Positions 36,341-47,542 of a stretch of 64,000 bases of DNA are shown one piece after another. The stretch comes from Sutterella sp. GTDB lineage: Bacteria > Pseudomonadota > Gammaproteobacteria > Burkholderiales > Burkholderiaceae_F. The notes under the pieces are model-generated. The model ran no database searches, was not told the DNA's origin, and saw nothing but the letters and a program-made list of their open reading frames with translations. Position numbers and translations under genes: made by a program. The stretch covers positions 1-64,000 of the forward strand of contig NZ_JAUNSF010000001.1 of NCBI RefSeq assembly GCF_030539355.1. The letters are read 5' to 3'. Numbering within the stretch: the stretch's first letter is position 1; the number at the start of each line of letters is the position of its first letter.

Positions 36341-38365
36341 TTGACCTCCCTGCCCCCCGATGAAGTTCTGAAGGAACCCGCCCCGGCCCCGGCCGAGGCT
36401 GAGGCCGCCCCAGTCGCCGTCACCGAGGAACCCCTTCCCCGGACGCTCAAGGGACTGCGTGTCTGCCCGGGTGTCGCCTACGGCACCGGTCTGCAGCTCT
36501 CCTCGAGCGACCTCGAGATTCCTCAGTTCCCGATCGCCAAGGAGGACGTGCGCGGCGAGATCCAGCGCCTGCGCTATGCGACCACCGCGGTCGACAAGCA
36601 GCTCTCGGGCATCTCCGAAACTCTTGACGAGGACGCGCCCGCCGAGGCCGCGGCCTTCATCGACGTCTACCGCACGATCCTGCAGGATCCGTCGCTCATC
36701 ACCGAGACCTCGGCGCTGATCCGCGAGAAGCTCGTCAACGCCGAGTGGGCGCTCTCGCAGCGTCTCGAGCAGATCCGCCGCGACTTCGAGCAGATCGACA
36801 ACGATTACCTGAGGAACCGCATCGAGGACATCTCGGACGTCTTCCAGCGCATCCAGCGCGTGCTTGCGGGCCGCCGCTCCGCGGCGAGCCTCCTCGAGGC
36901 CGACGAGCTCGAGGTCCCCGTGATCCTCGTCGCAGACCAGCTCGGGCCCGCGGACATGCTGCAGCTGCGCGAGCGCGACGACCTCGACATCGTCGGCATC
37001 GTGATGGAGACGGGCAGCGTCACGAGCCACTCCGCCATTCTCGCCTCGAGCTTCGGCATTCCGACCCTCGTGGGCGTCGCCGACGCGCTCGAGCGCATCG
37101 GCACGGGCCGCGAGGTCCTCATCGACGCCGACAAGGGCGAGGTGCGCCTCGAGCCCTCCGTCGAGGAGAAGAAGACCGCCTCGCGGGCCATGCGCGCGCT
37201 CAAGCAGAGAAAGCGCAGCCTCGTGAAGCTGAAGAGCGAGGCCGCCGTCACGCTCGACGGCCAGACCGTTGCGCTCTACGCCAACATCGCGCTTCCCGAC
37301 GACACCGCGGAGGCGAAGAAGGCGGGCGCGGACGGCATCGGCCTCTTCCGCACGGAGTTCCTCTTCCTCAACCGCGAGGACCTGCCGAACGAGGAGGAGC
37401 AGGTCGAGGCCTACCAGAAGGTGATCCGCGCCATGCGCGGCCGCATGACCACGATCCGCACGGCGGACTTGGGCGGCGACAAGATGCTCTCGAACGAGGC
37501 GCTCGTGCGTCTGCACGTCGACCTCGAGAAGGAGGAGAACCCCGCGCTCGGACTTCGTGCCCTGCGCTTCTCGTTTGCCTTCAAGGATCTCTTCATCACG
37601 CAGCTGCGCGCCCTCATGCGCGCGGCCGTCGCGGGCGACGTCCGCATTCTGCTCCCGATGGTCTCGAGCCCCACGGACGTGCACGAGGTCCGCGAGTGCA
37701 TGGCCGAGGCCGCCCGTCAGCTTACCGCCGAGGGGCTCAAGTACCGCGACGACATACCCTTGGGCGGCATGATCGAGCTGCCCGCCACCGTGGCGGTGCT
37801 CGCCGACCTCATTCCGCTCCTTGACTTCTTCTCGCTCGGCACGAACGACCTCGTGCAGTACACGCTCGCCGTGGACCGCACGAACGCGCGCGTCTCGCGC
37901 TACTACGACGAGTGCCATCCGGCCGTGCTGCGCCTGATCGCCGACAGCATCCGCCGCGTGCTCGCCGCCGGCAAGGAAATCTCGGTGTGCGGCGAAATGG
38001 GCGCGCGCCGCGACCTCACGCCCTTCTTCATCGGCCTCGGGTGCTCCGCGCTCTCCATGGATCCCGCGCACATCCCGACCATGAAGGAGCGCATCCTCGC
38101 GCTGCGCGCCGACGAGTGCGAGGTGTTCGCCCGCGGCCTGCTCCGCCGGCGCTCCGCCGAGAGCGTGCACGAGGCGCTCCACGCCTTCAGCGCGACCCTC
38201 CAGCCCGCCCAGGCCGTGCCCGCGCCCGCGGCTCCAGCCGCCCCTGCGGCTTCTGCTGCTCCGGCGCCTGCCGCCCCTGCGGCACCCGCCGCGCCGCAGC
38301 AGCCGGTTCAGGCAGATCAGCCGGTTCCGCCCGCCCCCGAGCCCGAGCCGAGCGCGGCATCCTGA
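36341..38365 (+). CDS. ptsI: PTS enzyme I (PEP-protein phosphotransferase) with Pro/Ala tail
   Basis: A 674-aa EI (about 575 is usual). The start is TTG 36341, with GAGGA 7 bases upstream, 3 bases after ptsH. An acidic Pro/Ala N-terminal extension of about 35 residues precedes the HPr-binding helical domain. The phospho-His230 lies in TGSVTSHSAILA. The C-terminal PEP-binding TIM barrel has GLFRTEFLF, FSLGTNDLVQYTLAVDR and the C-containing SVCGEMG. The last 60 residues are almost only Ala, Pro and Gln, a disordered tail not part of the family. It phosphorylates HPr with PEP. Confidence 0.93.
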   Translation: MTSLPPDEVLKEPAPAPAEAEAAPVAVTEEPLPRTLKGLRVCPGVAYGTGLQLSSSDLEIPQFPIAKEDVRGEIQRLRYATTAVDKQLSGISETLDEDAPAEAAAFIDVYRTILQDPSLITETSALIREKLVNAEWALSQRLEQIRRDFEQIDNDYLRNRIEDISDVFQRIQRVLAGRRSAASLLEADELEVPVILVADQLGPADMLQLRERDDLDIVGIVMETGSVTSHSAILASSFGIPTLVGVADALERIGTGREVLIDADKGEVRLEPSVEEKKTASRAMRALKQRKRSLVKLKSEAAVTLDGQTVALYANIALPDDTAEAKKAGADGIGLFRTEFLFLNREDLPNEEEQVEAYQKVIRAMRGRMTTIRTADLGGDKMLSNEALVRLHVDLEKEENPALGLRALRFSFAFKDLFITQLRALMRAAVAGDVRILLPMVSSPTDVHEVRECMAEAARQLTAEGLKYRDDIPLGGMIELPATVAVLADLIPLLDFFSLGTNDLVQYTLAVDRTNARVSRYYDECHPAVLRLIADSIRRVLAAGKEISVCGEMGARRDLTPFFIGLGCSALSMDPAHIPTMKERILALRADECEVFARGLLRRRSAESVHEALHAFSATLQPAQAVPAPAAPAAPAASAAPAPAAPAAPAAPQQPVQADQPVPPAPEPEPSAAS

Positions 38366-38396
38366 TTCTTTCGACCCCGAGCGAAGTTTTCCCACA

Positions 38397-39134
38397 ATGA
38401 CCAAGAACCCCTACGACGTCCCGCTCTCTGACGATGAGTTCGTTGAAATCGGCGAGCTGCTCGCGCAGATCGAGGAGCCCTATGAATCCATGGAGGCCGA
38501 CCGCATGGACGGCTTCCTCACGGCGCTCGTGCTCCTGCCCGAGCCCGTGAGTCCGAGCGACTGGATGCCCTACGTCTTTGACGAGGAGGGACGCCCCGAG
38601 GCGGTGCTCAAGGATGAAACCGAGCAGCGCCGGCTCGAGGACCTCGTCTACCGCCGCTACCGCTCGATCGAGCGCACGCTCGAGGCCTGCGAGCCGCTCG
38701 ACCCGATCATCTACGACGTCGAGGACGAGCGCGGCCGTCCCGTGGGCGGCTACGAGGCCATCGCGGCGCTCGAGCCCTTCGCCGCGGGGTTCCTCGAGGC
38801 CATGAACCGGTGGCCCGGGCTGCGCGAGACGGAGAACGAGCTCGTCGACAGCGCGCTGCTCGGCATCCTGCGCCATCTTCCGGAGGATCTCGCCGGGGAC
38901 ATGCAGGAGGTGAAGAACGAGCTCGAGTTCGAGAGCCCGCTCGAGAACCTGAAGCAGGCGATCGAGGACGTCGCGGAGAGCGCCGCCGAGATCGCGGGCG
39001 TCACCCGCGGCTTCAAGCCGCGCGAGACCGAGAAGCCCCGTGCCGCGAAGCGCCCTGCCCGCCCGATCCGAGGCCACGGCGGTCATGCCGGCAGCGGCGG
39101 CCGCGGTCCCGGCTTCCGCGGGCCGCGTCACTGA
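38397..39134 (+). CDS. UPF0149/YecA-like protein
   Basis: A 245-aa acidic protein. The N-terminal SDDEFVEIGELLAQIEEPYESMEADRMDGFLTALVLLP segment is the UPF0149 (YecA/YgfB) hallmark; PGLRETENELVD and following helices fit as well. The C-terminus switches to a basic Gly/Arg/Pro tail (from about 205), without the SEC-C zinc motif seen in some YecA proteins. Function unknown. It follows ptsI by 31 bases and could be co-transcribed. A strong terminator follows. Confidence 0.72.
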   Translation: MTKNPYDVPLSDDEFVEIGELLAQIEEPYESMEADRMDGFLTALVLLPEPVSPSDWMPYVFDEEGRPEAVLKDETEQRRLEDLVYRRYRSIERTLEACEPLDPIIYDVEDERGRPVGGYEAIAALEPFAAGFLEAMNRWPGLRETENELVDSALLGILRHLPEDLAGDMQEVKNELEFESPLENLKQAIEDVAESAAEIAGVTRGFKPRETEKPRAAKRPARPIRGHGGHAGSGGRGPGFRGPRH

Positions 39135-39155
39135 AACGCTGCGAAATCAAAGAAA

Positions 39156-39194
39156 CGAGGGCGCCATGAAACAGTTCATGACGCCCTTCGTTTT
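39156..39194. terminator. Terminator between the yecA-like gene and ampG
   Basis: CGAGGGCG-CATGAA pairs with TTCATG-CGCCCTTCG with one internal mismatch; TTTT follows. It lies between convergent genes. Confidence 0.85.
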
Positions 39195-39197
39195 CCT

Positions 39198-40526
39198 CTA
39201 CTTCCCGGAGGCCGCGCTCCCCGGCGCGACGCGCATCACGAGGAGCACGAGGAGGCAGACGGGGAGACCGAGCGCCGCCGTGCCGATGAAGAACCCCGAG
39301 TAGCCCATCGCCTCGACGGCGATGCCCGAGAACCCGGCGAGGAACTTCGGCAGAAGCAGCATGAGGGACGAGAAGAGCGCGTACTGCGTGGCCGAGTACC
39401 CGGCGCTCGTGAGCCCCGAGAGATAGGCGACGAACGCGGCGCTCGCGAGGCCCGCGGCGAGGTTGTCCGCCGAGACGGTGACGACGAGGAACCCGAGGTC
39501 CGCGCCGATTCGCGCGAGCACCGAGAAGAGCAGATTCGTCACGCTCGAGAGCACGGCGCCCGCGAGGAGCACCCGCAGCACGCCCCAGCGCATCGCCGCC
39601 GCGCCGCCGATGAAGGCGCCCGCGAGCGTCATCACGACGCCGAAGATCTTGCTCACCGCGGCGACCTGCTCCTTCGTGAAGCCGAGGTCCTGGTAGAAGG
39701 GATTGGCCATCACGCCCATCACCACGTCCGAGATGCGGTAGCTCGCCACGAGCGCGAGCACGGCGAGCGCCGCCCAGCCGAAGCGCGAGAAGAAGTCCGT
39801 GAAGGGGTCGACGAGCGCCCGGCGCACTTTCTCAACGAGCGAGCGCTTCTCCCCCTCCGGGGCTGCAGTCCGGGGCGCATGCGCGGGCTCGGGCGAAAGA
39901 AGGGTCGCCGCGACGCCGACGAGCCCCGAGGCGGCCATCACGCCGTAGCTCACGGTCCAGGCCTCGTGGAGGTAGCCCGTCCCGCCGCCCGCGGCCCAGG
40001 CGGCGATGGCGAGCGCGCCCGCGCCCGCCCAGATCATGCCGAGGCGGTACCCGGTCTGGTACATGGCGGCGTAGGCGGCCTGCCGTTCGCTCCCGGCGGA
40101 TTCGATGCGGTAGGCGTCAAGCGCGATGTCCTGCGTGGCCGAGGCGAAGGCCGTCACGAGCGCGAGCCCGGCGAAGAGCACGAGGCTCTCCCGGGGATCC
40201 GCCGTGGCGAGTCCCGCGAGCCCCGCGATGAGGAGCACCTGGGCGGCGAGCAGCCACGCCCGGCGCTGGCCGAGCCCGCGCGAGAGGAAGGGCATCGGCA
40301 GACGGTCGACGAGCGGCGCCCAGAGCCACTTGAAGCCGTAGATGAGGCCCACCCAGGAGAAGAAGCCGATCGTGCGCAGGTCCACCCCGGCCTCGCGCAG
40401 CCAGAAGCCGAGCGTGCCGATCACGAGCAGCAGCGGCAGTCCCGAGCTGAAGCCGAAGAAGGCCATGCGGACCGCGCCCGGCTCCGCGTAGACGCGCCAG
40501 CTCGAGCGTTTCCTTTCGTCCGCCAT
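39198..40526 (-). CDS. ampG: AmpG-type muropeptide permease (MFS)
   Basis: A 442-aa, twelve-helix MFS transporter. AmpG pattern: FFGFSSGLPLLLVIGTLGFWL (23-43), TIGFFSWVGLIYGFKWLWAPLVDR (about 57-80), FASATQDIALDAYR (about 126-139) and YRLGM. It imports anhydro-muropeptides for cell-wall recycling. Its start overlaps the rsuA stop by one base, so it is translated with rsuA and xth as one operon (xth-rsuA-ampG). Confidence 0.88.
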   Translation of the reverse strand: MADERKRSSWRVYAEPGAVRMAFFGFSSGLPLLLVIGTLGFWLREAGVDLRTIGFFSWVGLIYGFKWLWAPLVDRLPMPFLSRGLGQRRAWLLAAQVLLIAGLAGLATADPRESLVLFAGLALVTAFASATQDIALDAYRIESAGSERQAAYAAMYQTGYRLGMIWAGAGALAIAAWAAGGGTGYLHEAWTVSYGVMAASGLVGVAATLLSPEPAHAPRTAAPEGEKRSLVEKVRRALVDPFTDFFSRFGWAALAVLALVASYRISDVVMGVMANPFYQDLGFTKEQVAAVSKIFGVVMTLAGAFIGGAAAMRWGVLRVLLAGAVLSSVTNLLFSVLARIGADLGFLVVTVSADNLAAGLASAAFVAYLSGLTSAGYSATQYALFSSLMLLLPKFLAGFSGIAVEAMGYSGFFIGTAALGLPVCLLVLLVMRVAPGSAASGK

Positions 40527-41254
40527 CAGCCGCGTCCCCCGCCGAGGATCGCCTGGGGTCCGTCAAGCCACCGCCACTCGCCTTCCTTCAGGTCCTCGGG
40601 CAGCCGGCAGGCGCCCACCTCGCGGCGGTGCAGCGACGCGACGCGGTTGCCGCAGGCGGCGACCATGCGCTTCACCTGGTGGTACTTGCCCTCGCAGATC
40701 GTGAGCTCGAGGAGGTCCGGGGCGAGCATCCGCGCGTCCTTCGCGGCGACGGGCTTCGGCGAATCGTCGAGCACGACGCCCCCGAGGAGCTTCGCGACGG
40801 TCTTCTCCGCCTCGTCGTCGGTGAGCGCATGCGCGAGACGGGCCTCGTAGACCTTGGCCACGTGCTTCTTCGGGTGCGTGAGGCGGTGCAGAAGCGCCCC
40901 GTCGTCGGTGAAGATGAGGAGCCCCGTCGTATCCCAGTCGAGGCGCCCCACGGGCTGCACGCCGCGGGTTCTGAGGGGGCCGGGCAGGAGCCCCATCACC
41001 GACGGGTGCGCCGAGGGCTTCAAGGAGCACTCGTACCCGGCGGGCTTGTTCATGGCGATGATCGCCTTTTCGCACACCGGCCAGTCCTCGCCGCGCCAGG
41101 TGACGACGAGATGGTCGGGCTCGAAGACCCGGTCGGGGTCCGTCACCGTCTCGCCCGCCACCGACACCGCGCCCGCGAGCACGATCTGGCGGCAGTCATA
41201 GCGGGTGCCGAAGCCCTGGGTGAAAAGGATGTCCGCAAGGCTCATGCGCTTCAT
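40526..41254 (-). CDS. rsuA: 16S rRNA pseudouridine(516) synthase RsuA-like
   Basis: A 242-aa pseudouridine synthase of the RsuA/RluB/E/F family. It has an N-terminal S4-like RNA-binding domain (1-50), catalytic GRLDWDTTGLL with D106, and the C-terminal motif EGKYHQVKRM (family EGxxHQVxRM). It isomerises uridine in rRNA. The stop overlaps the ampG start and the start overlaps the xth stop by four bases (ATGA). Assignment to RsuA rather than RluE is by general resemblance. Confidence 0.88.
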   Translation of the reverse strand: MKRMSLADILFTQGFGTRYDCRQIVLAGAVSVAGETVTDPDRVFEPDHLVVTWRGEDWPVCEKAIIAMNKPAGYECSLKPSAHPSVMGLLPGPLRTRGVQPVGRLDWDTTGLLIFTDDGALLHRLTHPKKHVAKVYEARLAHALTDDEAEKTVAKLLGGVVLDDSPKPVAAKDARMLAPDLLELTICEGKYHQVKRMVAACGNRVASLHRREVGACRLPEDLKEGEWRWLDGPQAILGGGRG

Positions 41255-42045
41255 CGTGCGCCTCCCACAGGATCAAAGTCATAGTCCACCCAGAGCGGGG
41301 CATGGTCGGAGAACTTCTCCGCGGCGTAGATGTCCGTCGCCCGGGCCGTCCCGGCGACGCCGGGGGTGGCGATCTGGTAGTCGATGCGCCACCCGACGTT
41401 CTTCGCGCGGGCCTGCCCGCGCTGGCTCCACCAGGTGTAGCGCTCGGGCCTCGGGTCGAGCCGGCGGAAGACGTCCACCCAGCCTGACGATTCGGAAAAG
41501 AGCCGGTCAAGCCAGGCGCGCTCCTCGGGGAGGAACCCCGAGTGGTCGAGGTTCCCCTTCCAGTTCTTGAGATCGATCTCCTTGTGGGCGATGTTCACGT
41601 CGCCCGTGAGCACGACCTCGCGGCCCGCGTCTCTGAGCGCCTGCAGGTGCAGCGCGAAGCGCTCGAGGAACCGGTACTTCGCCGCCTGGCGCTCGTCCGA
41701 GGAGGTTCCGGAGGGGAAGTAGGCCGAGATGACGGTGAGCGCGCCGAAGTCGGCCTCCACATAGCGCCCCTCGGCGTCGAACTCCGCGTCGCCGAACCCC
41801 GTGCGCACGGCCGCGGGCTCGATGCGCGTCCAGAGGCCGCAGCCCGAGTAGCCGCGCTTCTCCGCGCAGTGGAAGTACCCGCGGTAGCCGGGGATGTCCC
41901 TGATCTCATCGGGGAGATCGGGAATCTGGGCCTTCAGTTCCTGCACGCAGAGGATGTCCGCGTCCTGACGGGCGAACCACTCGAGGAAGCCCTTGCGGGC
42001 CGCGGACCGTATGCCGTTGGCGTTGAAGGTGAGAATGCGGAGCAT
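41251..42045 (-). CDS. xth: Exodeoxyribonuclease III (AP endonuclease)
   Basis: A 264-aa Xth/ExoA-family nuclease for abasic-site repair. Motifs: FNANGIRSA (7-15), QELK with metal-ligand E36, tyrosine-containing YFPSG, GDVNIAH (about 147), GWRIDYQ and SDHAPLWVDY with the catalytic D/H pair. First gene of the xth-rsuA-ampG set, divergent from pyrE. Confidence 0.95.
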   Translation of the reverse strand: MLRILTFNANGIRSAARKGFLEWFARQDADILCVQELKAQIPDLPDEIRDIPGYRGYFHCAEKRGYSGCGLWTRIEPAAVRTGFGDAEFDAEGRYVEADFGALTVISAYFPSGTSSDERQAAKYRFLERFALHLQALRDAGREVVLTGDVNIAHKEIDLKNWKGNLDHSGFLPEERAWLDRLFSESSGWVDVFRRLDPRPERYTWWSQRGQARAKNVGWRIDYQIATPGVAGTARATDIYAAEKFSDHAPLWVDYDFDPVGGAR

Positions 42046-42067
42046 AGGCGGGGAATTCGGGCGCTTC

Positions 42068-42073
42068 TATAAT
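42068..42073 (+). promoter_or_regulatory. -10 element TATAAT upstream of pyrE
   Basis: A consensus TATAAT lies 107 bases before pyrE in the xth/pyrE divergent region. No good -35 is visible. Confidence 0.4.
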
Positions 42074-42179
42074 TTCAAGGTTTCGGGCTCGCCGCCTTTC
42101 CTGAAGGCGCGGCGCATGAATCCTCGGATTTTATAGCGCGGCCCATCACCATCCCACCTCTGCCGAAAAAGACTCCCCC

Positions 42180-42857
42180 ATGCAATCGACCAAGCAGCAG
42201 TTCATCGAATTTGCCCTCGACGCGGACGTTCTCCGCTTCGGTGAGTTCAAGACGAAGGCCGGACGCCTCTCGCCCTACTTCTTCAACGCCGGCCTCTTCA
42301 ACACGGGTGCGCTGCTCGACCGCCTCGGCGCCTTCTATGCCGAGACGCTGCTTGCCGCCCGTGACGCGGGCCGCATCGAGTTCGACATGATCTTCGGGCC
42401 GGCCTACAAGGGCATCCCGCTCGCCGCATCCGTCGCGATGAACCTCGCCCGCCGCGGCTGCGACGTGCCCTGGGCCTTCAACCGCAAGGAGGCGAAGGAC
42501 CACGGCGAGGGCGGCGTCATCGTCGGCTCGCCCCTCAAGGGCCGCGTCGTGATCATCGACGACGTGATCAGCGCGGGCACCTCGGTGCGCGAGTCCGTCA
42601 AGATCATCGAGGCCGCCGGCGCCACCCCCGCGGGCGTGCTGATCGCCGTCGACCGCCAGGAGCGCGGCGGCACGGCCGACGTGATGACCGAGAGCTCGGC
42701 CGTCCAGGACGTCGAGAAGACCTTCGGTCTCTCGGTCGCCTCCATCATCTCGCTCACCGACCTGCTCGCCTTCATGGACGGCCCGTCGGAGAAGGCGAAG
42801 GCGGTCGCCGGCTTCCGCGACGCGGTCGCCGCCTACCGCGAGCGCTACGGCGCGTAA
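42180..42857 (+). CDS. pyrE: Orotate phosphoribosyltransferase
   Basis: A 225-aa pyrimidine-synthesis enzyme converting orotate and PRPP to OMP. It has [13 protein letters not shown] near 80 and the PRPP-binding [17 protein letters not shown] at about 122-138. The catalytic loop with [11 protein letters not shown] (about 101-111) is intact. It has a private terminator and is probably monocistronic, with a leader of up to about 100 nt. Confidence 0.96.
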   Translation: MQSTKQQFIEFALDADVLRFGEFKTKAGRLSPYFFNAGLFNTGALLDRLGAFYAETLLAARDAGRIEFDMIFGPAYKGIPLAASVAMNLARRGCDVPWAFNRKEAKDHGEGGVIVGSPLKGRVVIIDDVISAGTSVRESVKIIEAAGATPAGVLIAVDRQERGGTADVMTESSAVQDVEKTFGLSVASIISLTDLLAFMDGPSEKAKAVAGFRDAVAAYRERYGA

Positions 42858-42910
42858 TTCCTGCCCCCGGAGCGGGTGTTCCACGTGAAACCCCGCCCCT
42901 GAGGATCCCA

Positions 42911-42960
42911 GGCAAGCAAAAGCCCGGCACCTCCGAGGAGGTCCGGGCTTTTGTCTTGCC
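42911..42960. terminator. Long bidirectional terminator between pyrE and gatB
   Basis: AAAAGCCCGG and ACCTCC pair with GGAGGT and CCGGGCTTTT; the outer GGCAAG/CTTGCC arms extend the stem to about 50 bases. It serves both convergent genes. Confidence 0.9.
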
Positions 42961-42973
42961 TGAGATCAGGTCA

Positions 42974-44425
42974 TCAGCCGGCGATGCGCTTCCTGAGGAG
43001 CTCGTTCAGCTGCCCCGGGTTCGCCTTGCCCTTCGTGGCCTTCATGCACTGGCCGACGAGGGCGTTGAGCGCCTTCTCCTTGCCGCCGCGGAACTCCTCG
43101 ACGGACTTCGGATTACGGGCGATCACCTCGTCCACGATCGCCTCGAGGGCGCCGGAGTCGGAGATCTGCTTGAGGCCCTTCGCCTCGATCAACTGATCGA
43201 CGTCCGTGCCCTCGCCCGCCCAGATGGCGGCGAAGACCGTGCGGGCGCCCTTGTTCGAGAGCGTGCCGTCGGCGATGCGCGCGAGGAGCTTCGCGAGAAG
43301 CTCCGGCGTCACGGGCGCGGAGGCAAAGGAGAGACCCTCGGCCTGGTTCACGGCGGCGGCCACCTCGCCCATCACCCAGTTGGCGGCGATCTTCTTGTCG
43401 GCGGCCTTCGCGGCGACGGCGACGTAGTAGTCGGCGATGTCGCGGCTCGACGTGAGGATGGAGGCGTCGTACTCAGGGAGACCGAACTCCTTGGTGAAGC
43501 GCTCGCGCATCTGGCCCGGAAGCTCGGGCATCTCGCTTCTCACGCGCTCGATCCATTCGTCGCTCACCTCGAGCGGCAGCAGATCGGGATCGGGGAAGTA
43601 GCGATAGTCCATCGAGTCTTCCTTCGTGCGCATCAGGCGGGTCTCGCCGCGGTCCGGATCGTAGAGGCGCGTGGCCTGGACGATCTTGCCGCCCGACTCG
43701 ATCACATCGATCTGGCGGGAGACCTCGTAGTTGATCGCCTCCTCAAGGAAGCGGAAGCTGTTGAGGTTCTTGATCTCGCAGCGGGTGCCGAACTCGGTGG
43801 CGCCCTTCGGGCGGACCGAGACGTTGGCGTCGCAGCGGAAGTTGCCTTCCTGCATGTTGCCGCGCGAGATGCCGAGCCACACGACGAGCGCGTGCAGAGC
43901 CTTGGCGTAGCCCACGGCCTCGGCGGCGCTGCGCAGTTCCGGCTCCGTGACGATCTCAAGGAGCGGCGTGCCCGCGCGGTTGAGGTCGATGCCGGAGTGA
44001 CCGTGCACGATGCCGTGCACCGACTTGCCGGCGTCCTCCTCGAGGTGGGCGCGCGTGAGGTTGATCGTCTTCATGTACGGATCGCCCTTCTTGGGCTCGA
44101 CGGCGAACGTCACGCGGCCGCCGATGACGATCGGCAGCTCGAACTGGCTGATCTGATAGCCCTTCGGAAGATCCGGGTAGAAATAGTTCTTGCGGTCGAA
44201 GACCGAGTGGTTCGCCACCGTCGCGTCGATCGCGAGGCCGAACTGGATCGCGCGCTCGACGGCGCCGCGGTTGAGCACGGGCAGAGCGCCCGGGAGCGCG
44301 AGGTCCACGTAGCAGGCGTTCACGTTGGGATCATCACCGAAGTGGCAGGGCGCCCCGGAGAAGATCTTCGACTGGGTCGCGAGCTGAACGTGCGTCTCGA
44401 GACCGATGACAACTTCCCATTCCAT
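42974..44425 (-). CDS. gatB: Asp-tRNA(Asn)/Glu-tRNA(Gln) amidotransferase subunit B
   Basis: The 483-aa subunit binds the mischarged tRNA and activates Glu/Asp with ATP in the GatCAB complex. N-terminal [34 protein letters not shown] and [18 protein letters not shown] are hallmark sequences. The C-terminal YqeY-like domain (about 330-483) ends in the [11 protein letters not shown] helix. AAGGA precedes the ATG. Last gene of gatC-gatA-gatB. Confidence 0.97.
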   Translation of the reverse strand: MEWEVVIGLETHVQLATQSKIFSGAPCHFGDDPNVNACYVDLALPGALPVLNRGAVERAIQFGLAIDATVANHSVFDRKNYFYPDLPKGYQISQFELPIVIGGRVTFAVEPKKGDPYMKTINLTRAHLEEDAGKSVHGIVHGHSGIDLNRAGTPLLEIVTEPELRSAAEAVGYAKALHALVVWLGISRGNMQEGNFRCDANVSVRPKGATEFGTRCEIKNLNSFRFLEEAINYEVSRQIDVIESGGKIVQATRLYDPDRGETRLMRTKEDSMDYRYFPDPDLLPLEVSDEWIERVRSEMPELPGQMRERFTKEFGLPEYDASILTSSRDIADYYVAVAAKAADKKIAANWVMGEVAAAVNQAEGLSFASAPVTPELLAKLLARIADGTLSNKGARTVFAAIWAGEGTDVDQLIEAKGLKQISDSGALEAIVDEVIARNPKSVEEFRGGKEKALNALVGQCMKATKGKANPGQLNELLRKRIAG

Positions 44426-44452
44426 TTTTTAGGTGTCCTTTATCTCAAGAGA

Positions 44453-45907
44453 TCAGCAGCCCTGCGGGTGACGCAGGTGCCAGTCGGTCACGCGCTGCCA
44501 GGCGTCGGCGAGCTGCAGCAGACGGGACTCGGTGAAGTGTTCGCCGAGGAGCTGCAGGCCGATCGGACGGCCGTTCGAGTGCAGGCCGCAGGGCATCGCG
44601 ATGCCGGGCAGGCCCGCGAGCGAGGCGGGAACCGTGTAGAGGTCCGAGAGGTACGCGGAGACCGGGTCGGCGTTGGCGCCGAAGTCGTACGCCGTGCCGG
44701 TCGTGACCGGACAGGCGATCGCGTCGACCTTCCTGAAGGTCTCGTGGAACTCGCGGGCGATCAGGCGGCGCACGCGCTGGGCCTTGAGGTAGTAGGCGTC
44801 GTAGTAGCCGTGCGAGAGCACGTAGGTGCCGATCATGATGCGGCGCTTCGGCTCGGGGCCGAAGCCCTCGTCGCGCGATTTCTTCATCATGTCGATGATG
44901 TCGTCGAACTCGGCGGCGCGGTGGCCGTAGCGCACGCCGTCAAAGCGCGAGAGGTTCGAGCTCGCCTCGGCGCAGGCGACGACGTAGTAGACCGGCACGC
45001 CGAGCTTCGCCATCGGCAGATCGATGTCGACGATCTCGGCGCCCTCGGAGCGGTAGAAATCAAGCACCTTCTCGATCGAGGCAAGCACCTCGGCGTCGAG
45101 GCCCTCGCCCATCCAGGCGCGGGGCACGCCGATGCGCAGGCCCTTCACGGGACGGCCGAGGTCACGCGTGAAGTCCTCGGAGGGCATGTCCACCGAGGTC
45201 GAGTCCCAGGGGTCGTGGCCGACCATGCTGCCCAAGACCATGGCGCAGTCCTCGGCGGAGTGCGCGAGCAGGCCCGCCGTGTCGAGCGACGAGGCGAAGG
45301 CGATCATGCCGAGACGTGAGGGACGGCCGTAGGTGGGCTTCATGCCCGTGACGCCGCAGAAGCTCGCGGGCTCGCGGATCGAGCCGCCCGTGTCGGTGCC
45401 CGTGACGATCGGCGCGAGGCCGGCGGCCACCGCGGCGGCCGAGCCGCCCGACGAGCCGCCCGGGACGGCGTTGGCGTCCCAGGGGTTGCCGACGCGGCCG
45501 AAGGCGGAGTTCTCGTTGCCCGAGCCCATGGCGAACTCGTCGCAGTTGAGCTTGCCGAGCGTGACCATGCCGGCCGACTTGAGACCGCGCACGACGGTGG
45601 CGTCGAACGGGCTCATGTAGCCCTCGAGCATGCGGCTCGCGGCGGTCGAGGCCCATTCCTTCGTGACGAAGATGTCCTTGTGGGCGATCGGGATGCCCGC
45701 GAGGGGACCGGCCTCGCCCGAGGCGATCAGGCGGTCGGCCGCCTCGGCCTGGCGGAGCGTCTCCTCGGGACGGACGTCGAGGAAGGCATTGAGGGACTTC
45801 TTCTCCTCAATACGCTCAAGATAGCCGCGGGCAAGCTCAACGGCCGAGACCTCGCGGCTCTGAAGCCGCCGAGACAGCTCGGCGACGGAAGCAAATGCAT
45901 TTTCCAT
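44453..45907 (-). CDS. gatA: Asp-tRNA(Asn)/Glu-tRNA(Gln) amidotransferase subunit A
   Basis: The 484-aa amidase-signature subunit hydrolyses glutamine to supply ammonia. The Ser-cisSer-Lys triad is complete: K77 (PIAHKD), S152 and S176, in [11 protein letters not shown] and [11 protein letters not shown]. It lies 24 bases downstream of gatC and 27 upstream of gatB, one operon. Confidence 0.97.
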   Translation of the reverse strand: MENAFASVAELSRRLQSREVSAVELARGYLERIEEKKSLNAFLDVRPEETLRQAEAADRLIASGEAGPLAGIPIAHKDIFVTKEWASTAASRMLEGYMSPFDATVVRGLKSAGMVTLGKLNCDEFAMGSGNENSAFGRVGNPWDANAVPGGSSGGSAAAVAAGLAPIVTGTDTGGSIREPASFCGVTGMKPTYGRPSRLGMIAFASSLDTAGLLAHSAEDCAMVLGSMVGHDPWDSTSVDMPSEDFTRDLGRPVKGLRIGVPRAWMGEGLDAEVLASIEKVLDFYRSEGAEIVDIDLPMAKLGVPVYYVVACAEASSNLSRFDGVRYGHRAAEFDDIIDMMKKSRDEGFGPEPKRRIMIGTYVLSHGYYDAYYLKAQRVRRLIAREFHETFRKVDAIACPVTTGTAYDFGANADPVSAYLSDLYTVPASLAGLPGIAMPCGLHSNGRPIGLQLLGEHFTESRLLQLADAWQRVTDWHLRHPQGC

Positions 45908-45931
45908 GACGGATTCTCTTTCCGGGGGCGG

Positions 45932-46219
45932 TTATTCGATCACCTGGGGAACCAGGAAGTAGCCCTCGGACTTCTCCGGAGCGTTCTGCATGTTTTCGGT
46001 GCGGTGATTTTCCTCCGTGACCTTGTCCTCACGGAGGCGCTCAACGCCGTCGTGCGGATTGGGCATCGGCTCGATGCCCTCGGTGTCCACGGAACGGATC
46101 TCTTCGATCATCTGAAAAATGTCATTCAGCTCGCCCTGCATGACCGTGATCTGTTCTTCAGAAATGTCAATGCGGCCGAGATCTGCAATGCGGCGAATGT
46201 CGCCGGCGCTTAAAGGCAT
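45932..46219 (-). CDS. gatC: Asp-tRNA(Asn)/Glu-tRNA(Gln) amidotransferase subunit C
   Basis: The 95-aa linker subunit wraps around the GatA-GatB interface. It shows the family plan: DIRRIADLGRIDISEEQITVM helices, then VDTEGIEPMPNPHD and a C-terminal FLVPQVIE. First gene of the operon; no clear Shine-Dalgarno sequence. Divergent from mreB. Confidence 0.95.
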   Translation of the reverse strand: MPLSAGDIRRIADLGRIDISEEQITVMQGELNDIFQMIEEIRSVDTEGIEPMPNPHDGVERLREDKVTEENHRTENMQNAPEKSEGYFLVPQVIE

Positions 46220-46346
46220 GGTGACGTCTCGAGGGGAAAGAGTGAGATAGGAAACGGCGTCCGGCTGTGACGGAGAGGAATCGTACGGAAATCACGTAAC
46301 AACCCCATACACACGACCGTGCGGCACAGGGGACAGCCTGCTCCTT

Positions 46347-46375
46347 GTTAAAGGTGAGTTAGTTTATCATTGCAA
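46347..46375 (-). promoter_or_regulatory. Candidate promoter of gatCAB
   Basis: On the - strand, TTGCAA (46375-46370), a 17-bp spacer and TTTAAC (46352-46347), about 130 bases before the gatC start. On the + strand the same AT-rich patch has TATCAT (46365-46370), a possible mreB -10. Confidence 0.45.
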
Positions 46376-46466
46376 AATTGTGCGTGCGGCACGCCCGGAC
46401 CTGCCCCGGAAGGTCTCAAAATTTCAGTCCGCACAAAGTGCTTCCCACAATTCGAGCGAAACCTAA

Positions 46467-47510
<1,044 letters not shown>

Positions 47511-47542
47511 TTTTTCCCCTGCCGAGGAGGTCGGTCTTAGGA

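Noticed and set aside
35501..38365. Complete sugar-uptake PTS
   Set aside because: No EIIB, EIIC or EIID gene is present beside the relay proteins.
36035..38404. 789-aa open frame on the - strand opposite ptsH-ptsI
   Set aside because: Antisense shadow of EI with low-complexity composition.
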